In this document: piece after piece, positions 23,210 to 33,989 of the stretch | How positions within the stretch are numbered: the stretch's first letter is position 1 | Layout: each line of letters begins with the position of its first letter | NCBI GenBank assembly: GCA_916613615.1 | Contig: OU744725.1 | Coordinates: 57,048,575 to 57,112,574 of the forward strand | Length of the DNA stretch: 64,000 nt | Direction of reading: 5' to 3' | From: Steromphala cineraria | Taxonomy: Eukaryota > Mollusca > Gastropoda > Trochida > Trochidae | Position numbers and translations under genes: made by a program | The notes under the pieces: model-generated | Seen by the model: only the letters and a program-made list of their open reading frames with translations | What the model was told of the DNA's origin: nothing | Database searches by the model: none

Positions 23210-23880
23210 AAAAAAGAAATGGTAGGTTAAAAACTTCAGATTTGAAAAATAATAGATTCAGAAATATTTTCTTTTTTCTACCGTAACCGTCATACTCTAA
23301 CACTATCCAATGATGATATATATATATTGAAATATAATGAAAATATTTGATTACCACCAAAAAACTATCATGTTTTTGCTTTGACTTAGTTCTTCCCTAT
23401 CTTCTGATGAGACGTAAATGGTGTTTTTTAAGAGACAGGATATTTTCATATATAGGTTCAGAAGGCGTTTCTAATGCCAATCTCAAATGGAAAATACAAC
23501 TTGTTTGGCCAAGTTTTACCGTTAGTCTCATTATACCCTAACCCTATCCACTAATGAGACGAAAATATGTTTTTAAGAGTCAAGATTGGTTTTCAAATAT
23601 GTCATTTACAAGCTTTAAAACAATGTGACTAGTTTGATAGTTTTATTATACAGAGAAAAGATATTAAGTTAAAAATTTCAAACAACAAAAAGAAATTCAT
23701 AGTCACACTCAAGTCAATGACAAGTTAAATATTTATCATTTTGAACATATTTCAAGAAGTAACTCATTTTGAGAAACACATTAAACACCAAGCATGAATT
23801 ATAACTTAACATCAAAATCATTTAGTCAAAGGTCCTTTAAGTTTATCTTCTCTACTGGAAACTAATTTTCTTTTCCCTCC
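22536..23880. other. AT-rich spacer with diverged repeated segments
   Basis: Several copies of a loose unit (ACCCTATCCA then ATGAG-ACG-AAAT-TGTTTTT, near 23090, 23300, 23400 and 23540) suggest an old tandem array. No gene. Confidence 0.4.
23179..23207. repeat. Poly-C run, 29 bases
   Basis: An uninterrupted run of 29 C followed by an A-rich tract. Poly-G on the minus strand. Confidence 0.98.
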
Positions 23881-23884
23881 AAGT

Positions 23885-24218
23885 TTTAAGAGTTGATATG
23901 ATGATATCAACTCATTTCTCTTTGGTATCAGCTTCTTCAGTTGATCACAGTGATCCCTCAAGGAGTAGTGATCAAGTTTTGTGCAGAACATGTTCTCTCA
24001 CAACCACGTGTACGGATAGGTTGCCAGTTTCAACAGCTGAGCAAAATCATCCTCCATCCCCAAGGAACAGACGTGGAATCCCTTGGATAGCCCCGAGCCT
24101 TCACTGTGTGCTTCAAGTTGCTCCACTCTCTTCTGCAAGCATCACTATCCAGGATAGCCGGGGAGACTGTGGTCTGCTCATCACCAGCTGTAGTCTTGTA
24201 GGTGTCATTTTCTCCCAA
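23885..24218 (-). pseudogene. hAT-type transposase C-terminal fragment (decayed)
   Basis: The minus strand reads, in three successive frames, DSDACRREWSNLKHTV, then MEDDFAQLLKLATYPYT, then CERTCSAQNLITT. This is the order and spacing of the C-terminal dimerisation region of hAT and ZNF862-like proteins, where CERGFSAQN or CERGFSALN precedes a basic helix. At least two frameshifts and several stops inactivate it. Only about 110 residues of a 600-800 residue protein remain. It abuts the Z element at 24217, which has hAT-like features, but any tie between them is inference. Confidence 0.65.
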
Positions 24219-24765
24219 CAGAGTCAGAGGCAGATCAAGTCATGAAATGTTGATCGAGCCTCTGTTCTTAGCGCATGGTACAAGTGTTTCAGCTAATGAG
24301 ATTGCTAGTTTTCGCCGACACCAAATCGCCTGGTATAACTTGGTGCACGGCAGACCATATTATTTGAATGAAATTAACATGACGTGAGGTTTACGTTTCA
24401 ATTTCCTATTGTCCATGCGCTTAATGAGATGGTTCACGTGTTCTCGACACCAAGCGCTTGGTTTCTCGAACCCGTGAACCATCTATTACTTATTCACTGT
24501 GGGGTAGAAAAGGAGATGCCTGATTTGAGGTAATCGAAGTTGGTTGTACAATCAGCATCAAATCAAAATCATCATTTTGGCTACTGAATCACGACAAACG
24601 CATTTCCATGCGAGAAGCGTTGTCATTAGTCAAAACAATACAAATCGATTTTGGTGCAAATTCTTACCGCCAGGAGAAACTGCCGGAAACCACGGATTTG
24701 CTTTAATAAGAACAGAGGTTCGATCAACATTTCCTGACTTGATCTGTATCTGTGGGGAGAGAATC
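24217..24765. mobile_element. Family Z inverted-repeat element, copy 3, enlarged
   Basis: The left arm contains AGAGGCAGATCAAGTCATG and the right arm ends CTGTGGGGAGAGAATC. The right-hand 270 bp matches the interior of copies 1 and 2 in reverse orientation. The left 170 bp is different sequence, with a palindromic GATGGTTCACG tract at 24431-24485 repeated inverted. It is therefore either a hybrid copy or one carrying an insertion. Confidence 0.8.
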
Positions 24766-25103
24766 GTAGGTATGATCCAAAGTGCTCAAGGAGGACCGCC
24801 AGACATTGTCCAAAACGTTGAGCACATCATCTACATGTAAGAGCAAGGAGATAGGACGCAACCAAGAACACCGATTATTGTCATAAGCTGATGTCGGAAA
24901 AACTGAAGAAGTCATCAGTAAACATGAATATTTATTTTACGTTGAGTCATGATGCCTTCACTAAGTTATTGCATTGTTATTGAGGTCTAAAAAGAAGATT
25001 TTAATCTGATAAATCTCGTAACTTGAACTACAAAAACAATTAATAATAATATTATATCAATATTAACTTTAGATTAACATTAACCGCTTGGTGATATATT
25101 TTA
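24766..25103 (-). promoter_or_regulatory. Presumed 3' UTR of the gene at 25104-27481
   Basis: The minus strand carries AATAAA at 24936-24931, about 170 bases after the stop codon at 25104. This fits a polyadenylation signal for the multi-exon gene. The rest is AT-rich with no repeat recognised. Confidence 0.5.
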
Positions 25104-27481
25104 TCAGTGCCCTGTTGAAATCAGTCCTTGCCTGTCATGGCTGACGATGGATGTGGTGATGGTATGGTTTTCTTTAAACATGACATCCTGAAAAAGGTCC
25201 TTCAGATGATGCCGAAATGATTTTGGTTTCCTTTCCGTAGACCCACACCCAGCTTTCTTGAGCAAGACTCTACAGCTTCCTGAAAATACAATATTTTATT
25301 GTTTTTGTGTTGATAAAATGCAATGTACAAGGCATGACGTAACTTGTTTACAAACACTTCCGTTATGGCCAAATATGATGTGACGTCACAAAATTAAGTT
25401 TTTGCAGGTATAAAATGGATTTCTGTTACAGTGTTTAGCGAATCAGGTACACGTAAAGCAAAGTCCATTTATTCATAAAGGTAAAAGTAAATTGTTGTTT
25501 AGTGTTTATTAAATATTCTTCTATTGCCTGAATATACTGTACAATAAAACAGGGAATTGAATATCATTTTTCACTTGCAAATAAGCCGCTGGAAACCTCT
25601 CATATCAAACACTGCCAATGTCCATATGCTTTCGTTGGAAGAACAATTTCATTCGCACGAAAGGCTTTAAGACATCCATCCGTGAGAGAGTTATATAATG
25701 AAGTCTTTACCCTTTCTTTTCTTCAACCAGATTTCTTTTGGATCAGTGGCAATGGAGAAATGTGTCAACAAAGAATCTAGGGTTCTGTAAAACGCGTCTC
25801 GGGCATGACGGAAGCTTGGCCCTTAGACTTGTTGCACTTCTTTGCATTTGAAGAAGGTTAATCAAGCAGTACTGCATAAAGACTGCTATTTCTGGTAGGT
25901 GATTTATTGCAATAATAGAAGGGCGACTCCAGAATCCCTTGGGTTCTTGCCTGTTCAAATTATAATTATGTTTTGTAACGACATATGTAAGTGTTCAAGA
26001 AACAACGTATTTATGTCAAAGTATGTTTCTTGGTTTGGTCAACATGGCAAATTAAATTCATAAGATATTTGTTTGATATTAGTTTACAATATAGAAATAA
26101 CATAAGTCTTAAAGATTCAATTAAAACCTGGAACATTTTGAACGGCTTGCTCTGAGCAGATCATAAGACAATGAGCAATGTGAGTGTTAATGGTGGCGAT
26201 TTTCTCGAAGAATTGTCCTGTTTTATGCCTGTCATGACTAAAGCATCGTCCGTTCCTCATCCTACAATTAGAATTTACCAGAATAACTGAAATGCGAAAC
26301 TGACATTAAACACTATAACTGATATATATATACTTAGAATTATTCAATTATAAATCTAGAAAAATAATATTAAAATGTTTCATCAATATTGGAATTGTTA
26401 AGAAAGTATTATTAATTTTTAAAAGATTATTTTTATAACAAATCTGTAACCCTTTCATTGTGAAAATTTCTCTCATTGAAGTGGTCAGAAAATTTGTTTT
26501 GATAACGAGTGAGATGGGGTTTAACGTGTTGTCAGCAATTTTTCAACTATTTAACATGTGGTTGTTACCATCGAAAAGCGAGTTGACAGATCAGGGAGAA
26601 AGGGATCAAAATGATGAGGAAAAAGACGGAAAGAAAGGCATAGTGAGAGGTAGAAAGCAGGTTTTCGACTTTGGTCAAGCTCCTACCTCTTGACCTGTCC
26701 AGTTTGTATAGCTCTCGGGGTCTCCGAAGCTCACAACCACAATACCACGGTAAGGTAATGAGTCAAGTGTTGATATCGAGATAATGAAATGAAGATAAAG
26801 GTTTAAACAATAATACATAAAATACAAAATGATATCATTGTACGACTTTAAATAAATAAAACGTACCTATCTAAGGAGTATGTATACAATGTTTCAGCTT
26901 CCTGGGCCTTATGCTTCTCAAGAAGATGAAAATAAGGTTTGAGGACGTGACCTCTGTGGCCCTTAGTATGAACACATCCTTATCTTCCAGTTAATAATAC
27001 TTTCTTAGCGATTTTTTTGGTGCGCCAGACCTCGGTTTAGCTTTCATCTTGACGAAATATATAAACTTGACCATACGTTTTCAGCATCAATCGCTCACAT
27101 CATTTTTGATAATATTTCATCTATGAAATATCAAAATTAAAATTTTAAGAAATTGCTGCGAGTGATAACCAAGTACATAAATAATTATCCCTTACAATAT
27201 TCCTAAACACGAGAAAAATGCAAATCTTCTTAACGTTTTTCAGATTTTGAAACGAAAAGCATTCATACAGTTTAATGATACAGTTGGTGCAATGACTGAA
27301 CAAATCAAGACTACGTTTTATCGGTCACGACATATGTATAAACAAGTTGTTATTGAACTTAATATTACACTAACCGCATATGTCTTCCCTTACCATCAAA
27401 GAACCCCCGTAATCTGCTTATAGACTTCTTGATTATAGATTCAAATCGTTTGTGTATTATTGGATCTTTGACCATTATATC
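25104..27481 (-). CDS. Last five exons of an unrecognised host gene
   Basis: Exons, in order: 27481-27394, 26978-26867, 26261-26128, 25821-25711 and 25279-25104, ending at a TGA. Acceptors include TTAATTTTCAG, TTCTAATTGTAG and TATTGTATTTTCAG; donors include GTAAGG, GTACGT, GTTTTA and GTAAAG. Every junction keeps phase (1, 2, 1, 1), giving 205 open residues. Together these are far beyond chance. The product is basic and histidine-rich: RFESIIKKSISRLRGFFD, then HVLKPYFHLLEKHKAQEAET, then RHKTGQFFEKIATINTHIAH, then FRHARDAFYRTLDSLLTHF, then a tail with SFRHHLKDLFQDVMFKENHT. It looks soluble and helical; no membrane segment or signal peptide is seen. I do not recognise the family. The 5' end is missing. 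A possible 42-base exon near 27630-27589 (FLLYGDFLMNHNLR, phase 0) may precede it, but its acceptor is poor. One intron holds a SINE-like unit. Confidence 0.75.
26507..26720 (+). mobile_element. SINE-like unit E, copy 2 (intronic)
   Basis: Begins GAGTGAGATGGGGTTTAACG, passes ACATGTGGTTGTTACCATCG and GACAGATCAGGGAGAAAGGG, and ends near GACCTGTCCAG. It lies in the 605-bp intron of the minus-strand gene, in antisense orientation to it. Confidence 0.75.
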
Positions 27482-28289
27482 CTGAAAATTAACTTTGTTA
27501 CTATACTCAGAAATAACCGTTTCCGAATTGATGTGTGGTTAATTAATCTTCAATTATATTCGATATCAGTACCATTATACGCGTAGGTTGTGATTCATTA
27601 GAAAATCACCATAGAGGAGAAACTAGATATTCATTCTTATAATCTAGAACCGAGGCACGGAAGCTTGGCATTGTTGCATGCAGCACTGACAGTATATTGA
27701 ATTACATTGTGACGAAGCACAATAGATGTTCAACGTCAAAACTTTGTGTGATACTGAGGTTCAATTGCCAACACTATCATAATATATCATAATTTTATGA
27801 TAAACCTGTAGTTTTCTTAGTTTGCAACCATCAAATCACTGTAATTATTAACATTATTGTGCACAAGGCTTTGCATTATTGATTGTAGCAATATGACTTG
27901 TATCCTATATGTATTACAGATTCTGAAATACTTGATAAAGATGGTTTCTCTACTCAAGTTCCTTTTAATTGAATTGAAATTGCATGTTTGTGTAATTTTC
28001 AAATTTATAATTTAGACAAAATTAGCAAGTAACAGATCCTGAATTTCTATAAACTGGAAGGGAATGGCGTCAAAACCATAATGGACAATGTTCGTTTTAC
28101 TCAATTTATGTTATGCTTCAGGTGGCTTCAAACTGTCCCGATTTTTACCGACAGAAACACGAGTTCGACAACTTGAAATTTGTACGATTTGACCCAAATG
28201 TGGGTTAAAAACAAGTCATCATCGGAGGCACTTCCAATAAAGATAAAGGGCAACACGATGTTGAAATAACTAGAAATATGTGCATGTGA
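27482..28289. other. Upstream or intronic sequence of the five-exon gene
   Basis: AT-rich. A 31-codon minus-strand open stretch at about 28092-28000 (NIVHYGFDAIPFQFIEIQD) lacks usable splice sites. Nothing else is recognised. Confidence 0.35.
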
Positions 28290-29362
28290 TGCACTGTGAT
28301 GTCCCCCGCTAACATTTAATCCGAAAGTGACCCTACCCCCATTATGTACAAATTTCAAATTGTTTCCATGGAAACCAGCAAAATGACAATTCAGAATAAC
28401 CAAAGTAGCAAAAGGCACCACTCCCCCAGTAGTTCTAACCACATATCAAGTCTAGTAAAATATTTTGAATAGTTTTTAAGCTCAAGTACGGAAACAGACC
28501 CTACCCCCCATATACACCTAGTTCAACTTGTTTCTTTAGAAACCAGAAAAATAATTCAGAATAACTAAAATAGAAAAAGGCACCACTCCACCACTAGGTC
28601 TAACCACATACCAAGTTTCGTAAAATCATATTAAATAGTTTTTGCGATATGGCCCGGAAATGGTCCACCCTCCATATGTTCTAAGTTGAAACTGTTGCCA
28701 TGGAAACCAGGAAAAGTTATATAATTCAGAATGACCTAAATAGCAAAAGGCACCACTCCACCACTAGATCTAACCACATACCAACTTTCGTAAAAATATA
28801 TTGAAAACTTTTGAGATATGGCCGGGAAACAGTCCCTACCCAAATATGCACTAAGTACAAACTGTTTCCATGGAAACCAGGGAAATTACATAATTCAGAA
28901 TGACCTAAATATCAAAAGGCACCATTCCATCACTAGATCTAACCACATACCAAGTTTCGTAACAAAATATTGAACGGTTTGGGAGATATGGACCGGAAAC
29001 GAAAGCATCCCCCAAAATGCACTAAGTTCAAAATGTTTCCATGGAAACCAGAAAAAATAAAACATTTAGAATAACCAAAACAGCAAAAGGCACCACTCCA
29101 GTACTAGATCTGACCACATACCAAGTTTCGTGAACAAATATTGAACGGTTTTGGAGATATGGTCCGGAAACAAAAGCCTCCCCCAATATGCACTAAGTTC
29201 CAAATGTTTCCATTGAAACCAGAAAAAATAAAAAATTCAGAATAACCAAAATAGCAAAAGGCATCACTCCAGTATTAGATCTAACCACATACAAAGTTTC
29301 GTGAATTACGGACGGGACTGAAAACATTATGTCTCCCGCAAAGCTTTGCGGGGGACATAATG
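28290..29362 (-). mobile_element. Hairpin-headed tandem repeat element N
   Basis: Six imperfect units of 164-171 bp, each with GTTTCCATGGAAACCAG, CAAAAGGCACCACTCC and ACCACATACCAAGTTTCGT. On the minus strand the element starts with a near-perfect palindrome at 29362-29325 (CATTATGTCCCCCGCAAAG and its complement, one mismatch). A related GTCCCCCGC block lies at the other end near 28300. Non-coding. The layout recalls bivalve pearl-type or Helentron-derived tandem elements, but this is analogy. Confidence 0.75.
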
Positions 29363-29645
29363 ACGCACGACCACCAAACAAACTCAATGCGAATGGATGC
29401 ACGATCGTAAAGAAGATTTAGCTTAGGTCGAGTTCGATTGGCCCGGAATTGATAACAATTTTGTATTGATTTGAATTTTTGCCCATGCGTGAAAGGTGGC
29501 TATGTAGTTGAACTACCAGTGGTATGCCATCGAGTCTAAGAATGGTTGTGTGGCACAAAGTAAGATAACCAGTCATGTTCTTAGATTATTAATCAAAGGC
29601 CTCTTGGAACATATTCATACAATGGTCTTACAATATAATTTCAGC

Positions 29646-30430
29646 CAATCTAAATAAATTTAGATAAACAGATTTTTTGTTTTGTCAACTGTTGATCTGA
29701 GATTGACCAGTGTGAGAGGTCGTCCCGGTGACCTTTCGTATGCAAATAACGAATTCGCGATTTGATCAATCAAATTCGACGTCACAAACAGTTCATAGTC
29801 GCTCATTCGATGTGTGAACGGAGGAACATATGATAGCTTATGGCCTGTTCTCAATAACAGTGTGCATTATGAAAAATAGATCTTGTTTTTGATACTGATA
29901 ATAAAAAATACCAGTAGGTTGGCTTTATTTTGGTTGTATGAATCATTTTTAGATTTATGATTGACAAAAAATCACTATTTTTAAAATTATTTGGATGGAA
30001 ACGAAAGAAATTAGTACAAACGAGTTTGATAAAAAAGGAGTTTCCTCCCCTTGCATGAGGATTTTCGTAAATATTGACATTTATCATGCTCTAACCTTGT
30101 GATTATTATTCGCCAGGTTAGTATCTGTGCGATGTGCAATCATCATTTGTCATTGACAACTAGCAAATACGCTAATCATTTTAAAATGAAAAAATGTAAT
30201 CTATTAATACATCCAAGCAATCGGATTGTTCATCGAAATAGCTCCGAACATCATCCATTTCAAAAGATGTGCTGCTGAGTTTTTTTAAACTTCCAGCGAG
30301 CTAGGGCAACTTTTCTGATTGGCCGAGCGGCTGATTTCAGAGGTCAGCGGGATGACCCGCCTTACGGGCCAATCTTAGATCAACAGTATGACCAAATATA
30401 AAACCTGTTGATCTAAATTTATTTAGATTG
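29646..30430. mobile_element. Long-TIR element H
   Basis: CAATCTAAATAAATTTAGAT at the left is matched inverted at the right (ends 30430). Similarity runs inward through AACTGTTGATCT, GATTG and GTCCCGGTGACCT for about 130 bp. The left arm holds TATGCAAAT, and both arms have ATTGG-type CCAAT motifs. The interior frames show no transposase signature. Confidence 0.7.
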
Positions 30431-30690
30431 AATTTCAGCTGACTTGCTAGATAACAATCGTTAACAATTGGAAATGATTCAAAGCTTTCGAACTCCGCCT
30501 TTACGAAGTCTGCACGAAGATAACACGCTGGCAGCACGACGTTGTAAGGGGATAACGATGCATATGCGATGCCTCTAACCAATGCAGGTGCCGGTTAACA
30601 TCAGGTGACATCTGGTAAGACTATCATGGCTGCACAATTCGATTGTATAAACGACCTTACGACTATTTATCATTTGGATATTTGTTTTAG

Positions 30691-30837
30691 TCTTCCTTGG
30701 CATCACATGAACTTTTAAAACCCAACTTTGTTAACCGGCGCCGTGGGCATCGTGAAAACATCTTAATGCTTGGTATTACAGTCGGTAGAGTTTTCATAGC
30801 TCCGGTAGCAAAATACACAGTGCAGGGACGTTTTTTG
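30691..30837 (+). CDS. Weak exon candidate on either strand
   Basis: Plus strand: acceptor ATTTGTTTTAG, 49 open codons (RGHRENILMLGITVGRVF is the middle), donor TTG|GTATGT, phase 0 on both sides. Minus strand: the overlapping frame 30902-30687 starts at an ATG in good context (CAAAATGG) and reads 71 codons to a stop. One is the shadow of the other, and I cannot decide between them. If the minus frame is real it could be a first exon of the gene at 25-27 kb, using ACT|GTAATA in phase 0. No domain is recognised in either. Confidence 0.25.
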
Positions 30838-30902
30838 GTATGTCCAAAATATGCTGACAATCTATGCGAATAAACATTTTCTTGGTGCAATGGTGTCTCC
30901 AT

Positions 30903-31430
30903 TTTGCTGACAATAGCTACGAATCAGTGTCGTCATCGTATTACCTTCGTGTGATCATCTGTTCAATGGACGAGTTTTACATGCAAATAAAACCGAATGA
31001 CATCATCGTAGTGATCGATATACGAAGGTAATTCGAACACAGCACGAATTCACACGACGGTACCTTGATAGCCATGCGAAGGGGAAGATGAAGACACTAA
31101 TGCAACACGAAAATGGCATGATAAAAAATTTGATCACTTCCCAGTTGTTGCGGCCGTAACCAGAGAAACTCTTGCACTCTTGCGGAGGCCAAAATATGAC
31201 TTAAAGATGCGTTTACAAATGGCCCAATTGCTTACGATCCTTTGCGAATTTGCACATTTTCAAATTTGTGTTTCCATCTTTTGTTAAAATTAGGCTAAGT
31301 GTGAAGCGCCCTTTCGAAGATAACATACACTCTTAATTTCTTAATTTATATTTTCTACACCTTCTGTTGCTTAGAACTATCTTACGGAGAAAAGTTTAAA
31401 TTAGATTAACCGAACTAATTCTACAGTATT
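30903..31430. other. Spacer with short inverted motifs
   Basis: GTATTACCTTCGTGTGATC near 30938 is opposed by an inverted CGATATACGAAGGTAAT near 31015. ATGCAAAT and GACATCATCG motifs lie between. It could be regulatory; no gene. Confidence 0.3.
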
Positions 31431-31439
31431 GTGCTTACG

Positions 31440-31640
31440 CAATTTGACATCAGACAGACAGACAGATATTTTATTCAGTATATAGGCCGAAGGCCCAAAA
31501 TACAAATGCATAACACAATTGGAACAAGCGCACATACAAGTTCACAGGTTTATGTATTTACAATTGTAGCTCTAGTATTTTTTACACATTTGAGAAAATT
31601 ACAAACATTTATGATAATATATAAAAAAAAAATAATTAAT
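31440..31640 (-). mobile_element. LINE 3' tail fragment
   Basis: On the minus strand it runs through GGGCCTTCGGCCTATATACT and GAATAAAATATCTGT to a short CTGT microsatellite tail. This is a non-LTR retrotransposon 3' UTR, and a diverged relative ends at 63360-63420. Confidence 0.65.
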
Positions 31641-31763
31641 CAATTGACATCATAGATTTAGTAAAAAATACACTTTTTATTGTACAGGATTAATATTGCA
31701 AATCCGTATCGAGAGTACCGTGAGCTACGCCAGCCGTATTTGGAATGAGATAGTGATTAAAAG

Positions 31764-31852
31764 TTCAATTTGTATCGCGAATGCACAGACTAATGCTAAC
31801 GCCCTCGGACAGGCTTCACGGACAGAATGTCCTTGCATTCCCGATACAAATT
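31764..31852. repeat. Short hairpin
   Basis: CAATTTGTATCGCGAATGCA and TGCATTCCCGATACAAATTG form a 20-bp stem with two mismatches around a loop of about 50 bases. Confidence 0.8.
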
Positions 31853-31905
31853 GATAACTATGCTACTAGTTATTACTCATTGTCTTTTGAATAAATTTTT
31901 TTCAT

Positions 31906-31979
31906 TCTCGATAATCTAATATCTCCACTAACCTCTGGAAACAAGCAGGGCTCAATGCGATTCATTAATTACCTCCTCT
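31906..31979. repeat. Left arm of a 7.5-kb inverted-repeat pair
   Basis: CATTCTCGATA through AACCTCTGGAAACAAGCAGG and GCTCAATGCGATTCAT to AATTACCTCC is repeated inverted at 39304-39404. The arms enclose the RecQ-like, LINE and DIRS remnants. Confidence 0.85.
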
Positions 31980-32115
31980 AGTGCTCTCATCCTTTTGGTC
32001 CCTTTCTCCCTGATCTGTCTATTCTCTTTTGGATTGCAACATCCACGTGTTAAATAGCTGCAAAATTGCTGACAACACCTTAAACCCCAACCCACTCACT
32101 CACTCACTCCAATGA
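31979..32115 (-). mobile_element. SINE-like unit E, copy 3
   Basis: Read on the minus strand: GAGTGAGTGAGTGGGTTGGGG, then ACACGTGGATGTTGCAATCC and GACAGATCAGGGAGAAAGGG. Truncated at its 3' side. Confidence 0.75.
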
Positions 32116-32236
32116 GGTATCAACTCTGCCTCCAGCAGCAATCGCATGGCTTCTTTCATGACACAGCCCCGCTTCGTCGATTATCAGAAATGGCATCCAT
32201 AGAGATAGATTTTGAAACTGTATGTTTTCGGTTTAG

Positions 32237-32412
32237 CATCGAAAAGCTTTCAGGAAAAGACAACTAGGCATCTGTTTTAGAGTGAGTGATGGAATTTTGT
32301 CTATCAAAACGGGTGGGGGTAAATCGATTTGTTACCAAGCATTTCAAGTTTTCCGTCAAGAGAATATCTCTGACTGTAATTTGTTTATCGTATGGCCTTT
32401 GATTTTAAGAGT
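32237..32412 (+). pseudogene. RecQ-like helicase fragment (motifs I and Ia)
   Basis: The plus strand reads SIKTGGGKSICYQAFQVFRQ, the Walker A motif of RecQ-family DNA helicases with the typical CYQ that follows. It continues to LFIVWPLILR, which matches the motif Ia region (VVSPL). The upstream AFRKRQLG fits the F-R-x-x-Q motif 0 region. About 58 residues remain; the frame then runs into a SINE-like unit at 32413 and is lost. RecQ-like helicase genes occur in hosts and in some mobile elements, and this copy lies inside the 31.9-39.4 kb inverted-repeat pair. Confidence 0.7.
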
Positions 32413-32480
32413 GAGTGAGTTGGGATTTAACGTGCTGTCAGCAATATTCCAGCTATTTAACACGTGGATGCTGCCATCCA
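32413..32480 (+). mobile_element. SINE-like unit E, copy 4 (5' part)
   Basis: AGTGAGTTGGGATTTAACG to ACACGTGGATGCTGCCATCC only. It interrupts the helicase fragment. Confidence 0.75.
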
Positions 32481-32481
32481 A

Positions 32482-32810
32482 ATTTATTAAAATCTAAATA
32501 TTTTAGATATTTAAAAATACTTACCCCACTTCAGATATTGCATATTACCTACACTTCCGATAAAAGATTGGAAAACATGTTGGTATATGTCATCTTAACT
32601 CTGTATTGTATACAAATGGATCATGATGTATACTAACGCGACATCATACAGGTAGGGACGAGTCCAATCCGTCACGTGACCACGTTAGAAAATCACATTC
32701 AATGATCCAGGTCCACGAAGAAGCCGACTGAGGGGAGGAAATATTTGGATTTTAATAAATTTTTAATACTTATCCCACTTCAGATATTGCATGTATATCC
32801 GACAGATAAG
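32482..32810. repeat. Direct repeat pair with AT-rich block
   Basis: AAATTTATTAAAATC-type sequence followed by ACTTACCCCACTTCAGATATTG (32520-32545) recurs as ACTTATCCCACTTCAGATATTG at 32768-32790, each then followed by diverged sequence with CCGACAGATAAGG or CCGATAAAAG. Confidence 0.7.
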
Positions 32811-33054
32811 GATGGAGGGAAGGCCGATGCGTGGGCCAACCAACAACATCAGGACGTGTGTAGAAACCTGCTGGAACAGGAGGACACAACATCAGAAACA
32901 ACTTAGGGAACACCACGATGAACCGTTGGACTCTTTTATTCCCGAAAACCACGCTTAGTGGAACAAGAGATACAGTAACAATTATACATTATAAACAAAA
33001 GCAAGATAGCAGGCTCAAATATGCATTTTCATACATACAAATTCCAAATTGTTA

Positions 33055-33828
33055 TCATTCAGTTATGGGTTTTAATAACTTGATCAATAACATTGAGATA
33101 ACAGATAGATTTTTTAAATGTACAAAAATTTGGTTCGCAAATATTTTCTTGTAGGCTATTAAATTGGGGAATGTTAAGAGATTATTTGGGATAAATTTAC
33201 TTCTTTCATCTGTTAAAGCTTGACATTTAAAGAGATAATGAAATTCGTCTGCTATGGCTGGCGATTTACACCGATTGCATGTTCTTTTTTCACGGTCAAT
33301 GCCCTGCCAACGGCCCACTTCAACAGGTAAGTTATGGTTACAGGTTCTGTATTTCAGAATTGGTAAATGCAGATAAGTGTGAAGGAGTAAATAATTTTCC
33401 AAATTCGGGATGGTTTTAATGTATTTATAGTAGAACCCTTTGGGGCTTTCAACGATCTCCGCTTTCCAGCATTGGTAAAATTGGTCTTTAAGAACCGTTT
33501 CTACCTGCGCCGTTAGCCATTGGCATGAGACATTTACAGGGTTGTGAAATATATAAGTCAATTCACAATCATCAAGTATGTCTTTAACATATTTAGTCCA
33601 GATATCATATTCATTGTCTCTAGTGCCTTTGATAAGCATATAATTATAAATCATTTTTGACAATTTGGGGGTAGTTCCAAAAGAATGTAATTTATACCAG
33701 TAGCAGAGTACTCTTTTGGCAACTAGTATGTTAAGAGGGACTCTTTCTAATTCTCCATACACCATGTAGTTTGGTGTAGAGTTTCGTAAACCGCTGGCTA
33801 ATTTTAGAAATTTCAGATCGGTTTTCAT
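33055..33828 (-). pseudogene. LINE ORF2 C-terminal remnant
   Basis: A 257-codon open frame reading LKFLKLASGLRNSTPNYMVY, the region after the reverse transcriptase in several non-LTR retrotransposon clades (FLK-LG-R-STPN-MVYGELGR). It goes on to a cysteine-histidine motif, CNRCKSPAIADEFHYLFKC (C-x2-C-x9-H-x4-C), and a short hydrophobic end. It is 5'-truncated, as is usual for LINE copies, so it lacks the RT and endonuclease. The frame itself is intact, which suggests a fairly young insertion. A relative lies at 63613-63879. The clade is not certain. Confidence 0.8.
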
Positions 33829-33989
33829 ATGCCCAAGTTTCGCAACCTTAGAGCAAAATCGGAGAGATCATGATATCGAATGCTTTTAATAAACAAACTA
33901 ATGGAATATTGAAATTTCAAGATTTTTTCAGAAGGCAGAACATAGCTTTAGATGCACACAAGAGGTAAAGGGAGAGACCCTACCTAATG

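Noticed and set aside
23127..23360. Frame with a poly-Gly run
   Set aside because: The glycines come from the 29-C homopolymer; there is no other coding sign.
27636..27676. Short match to the fourth exon of the 25-27 kb gene (CGGAAGCTTGGC)
   Set aside because: Only about 13 bases match; too short to call a duplicated exon.
28128..28442. 104-codon minus-strand frame
   Set aside because: Part of the tandem repeat element N and its edge.
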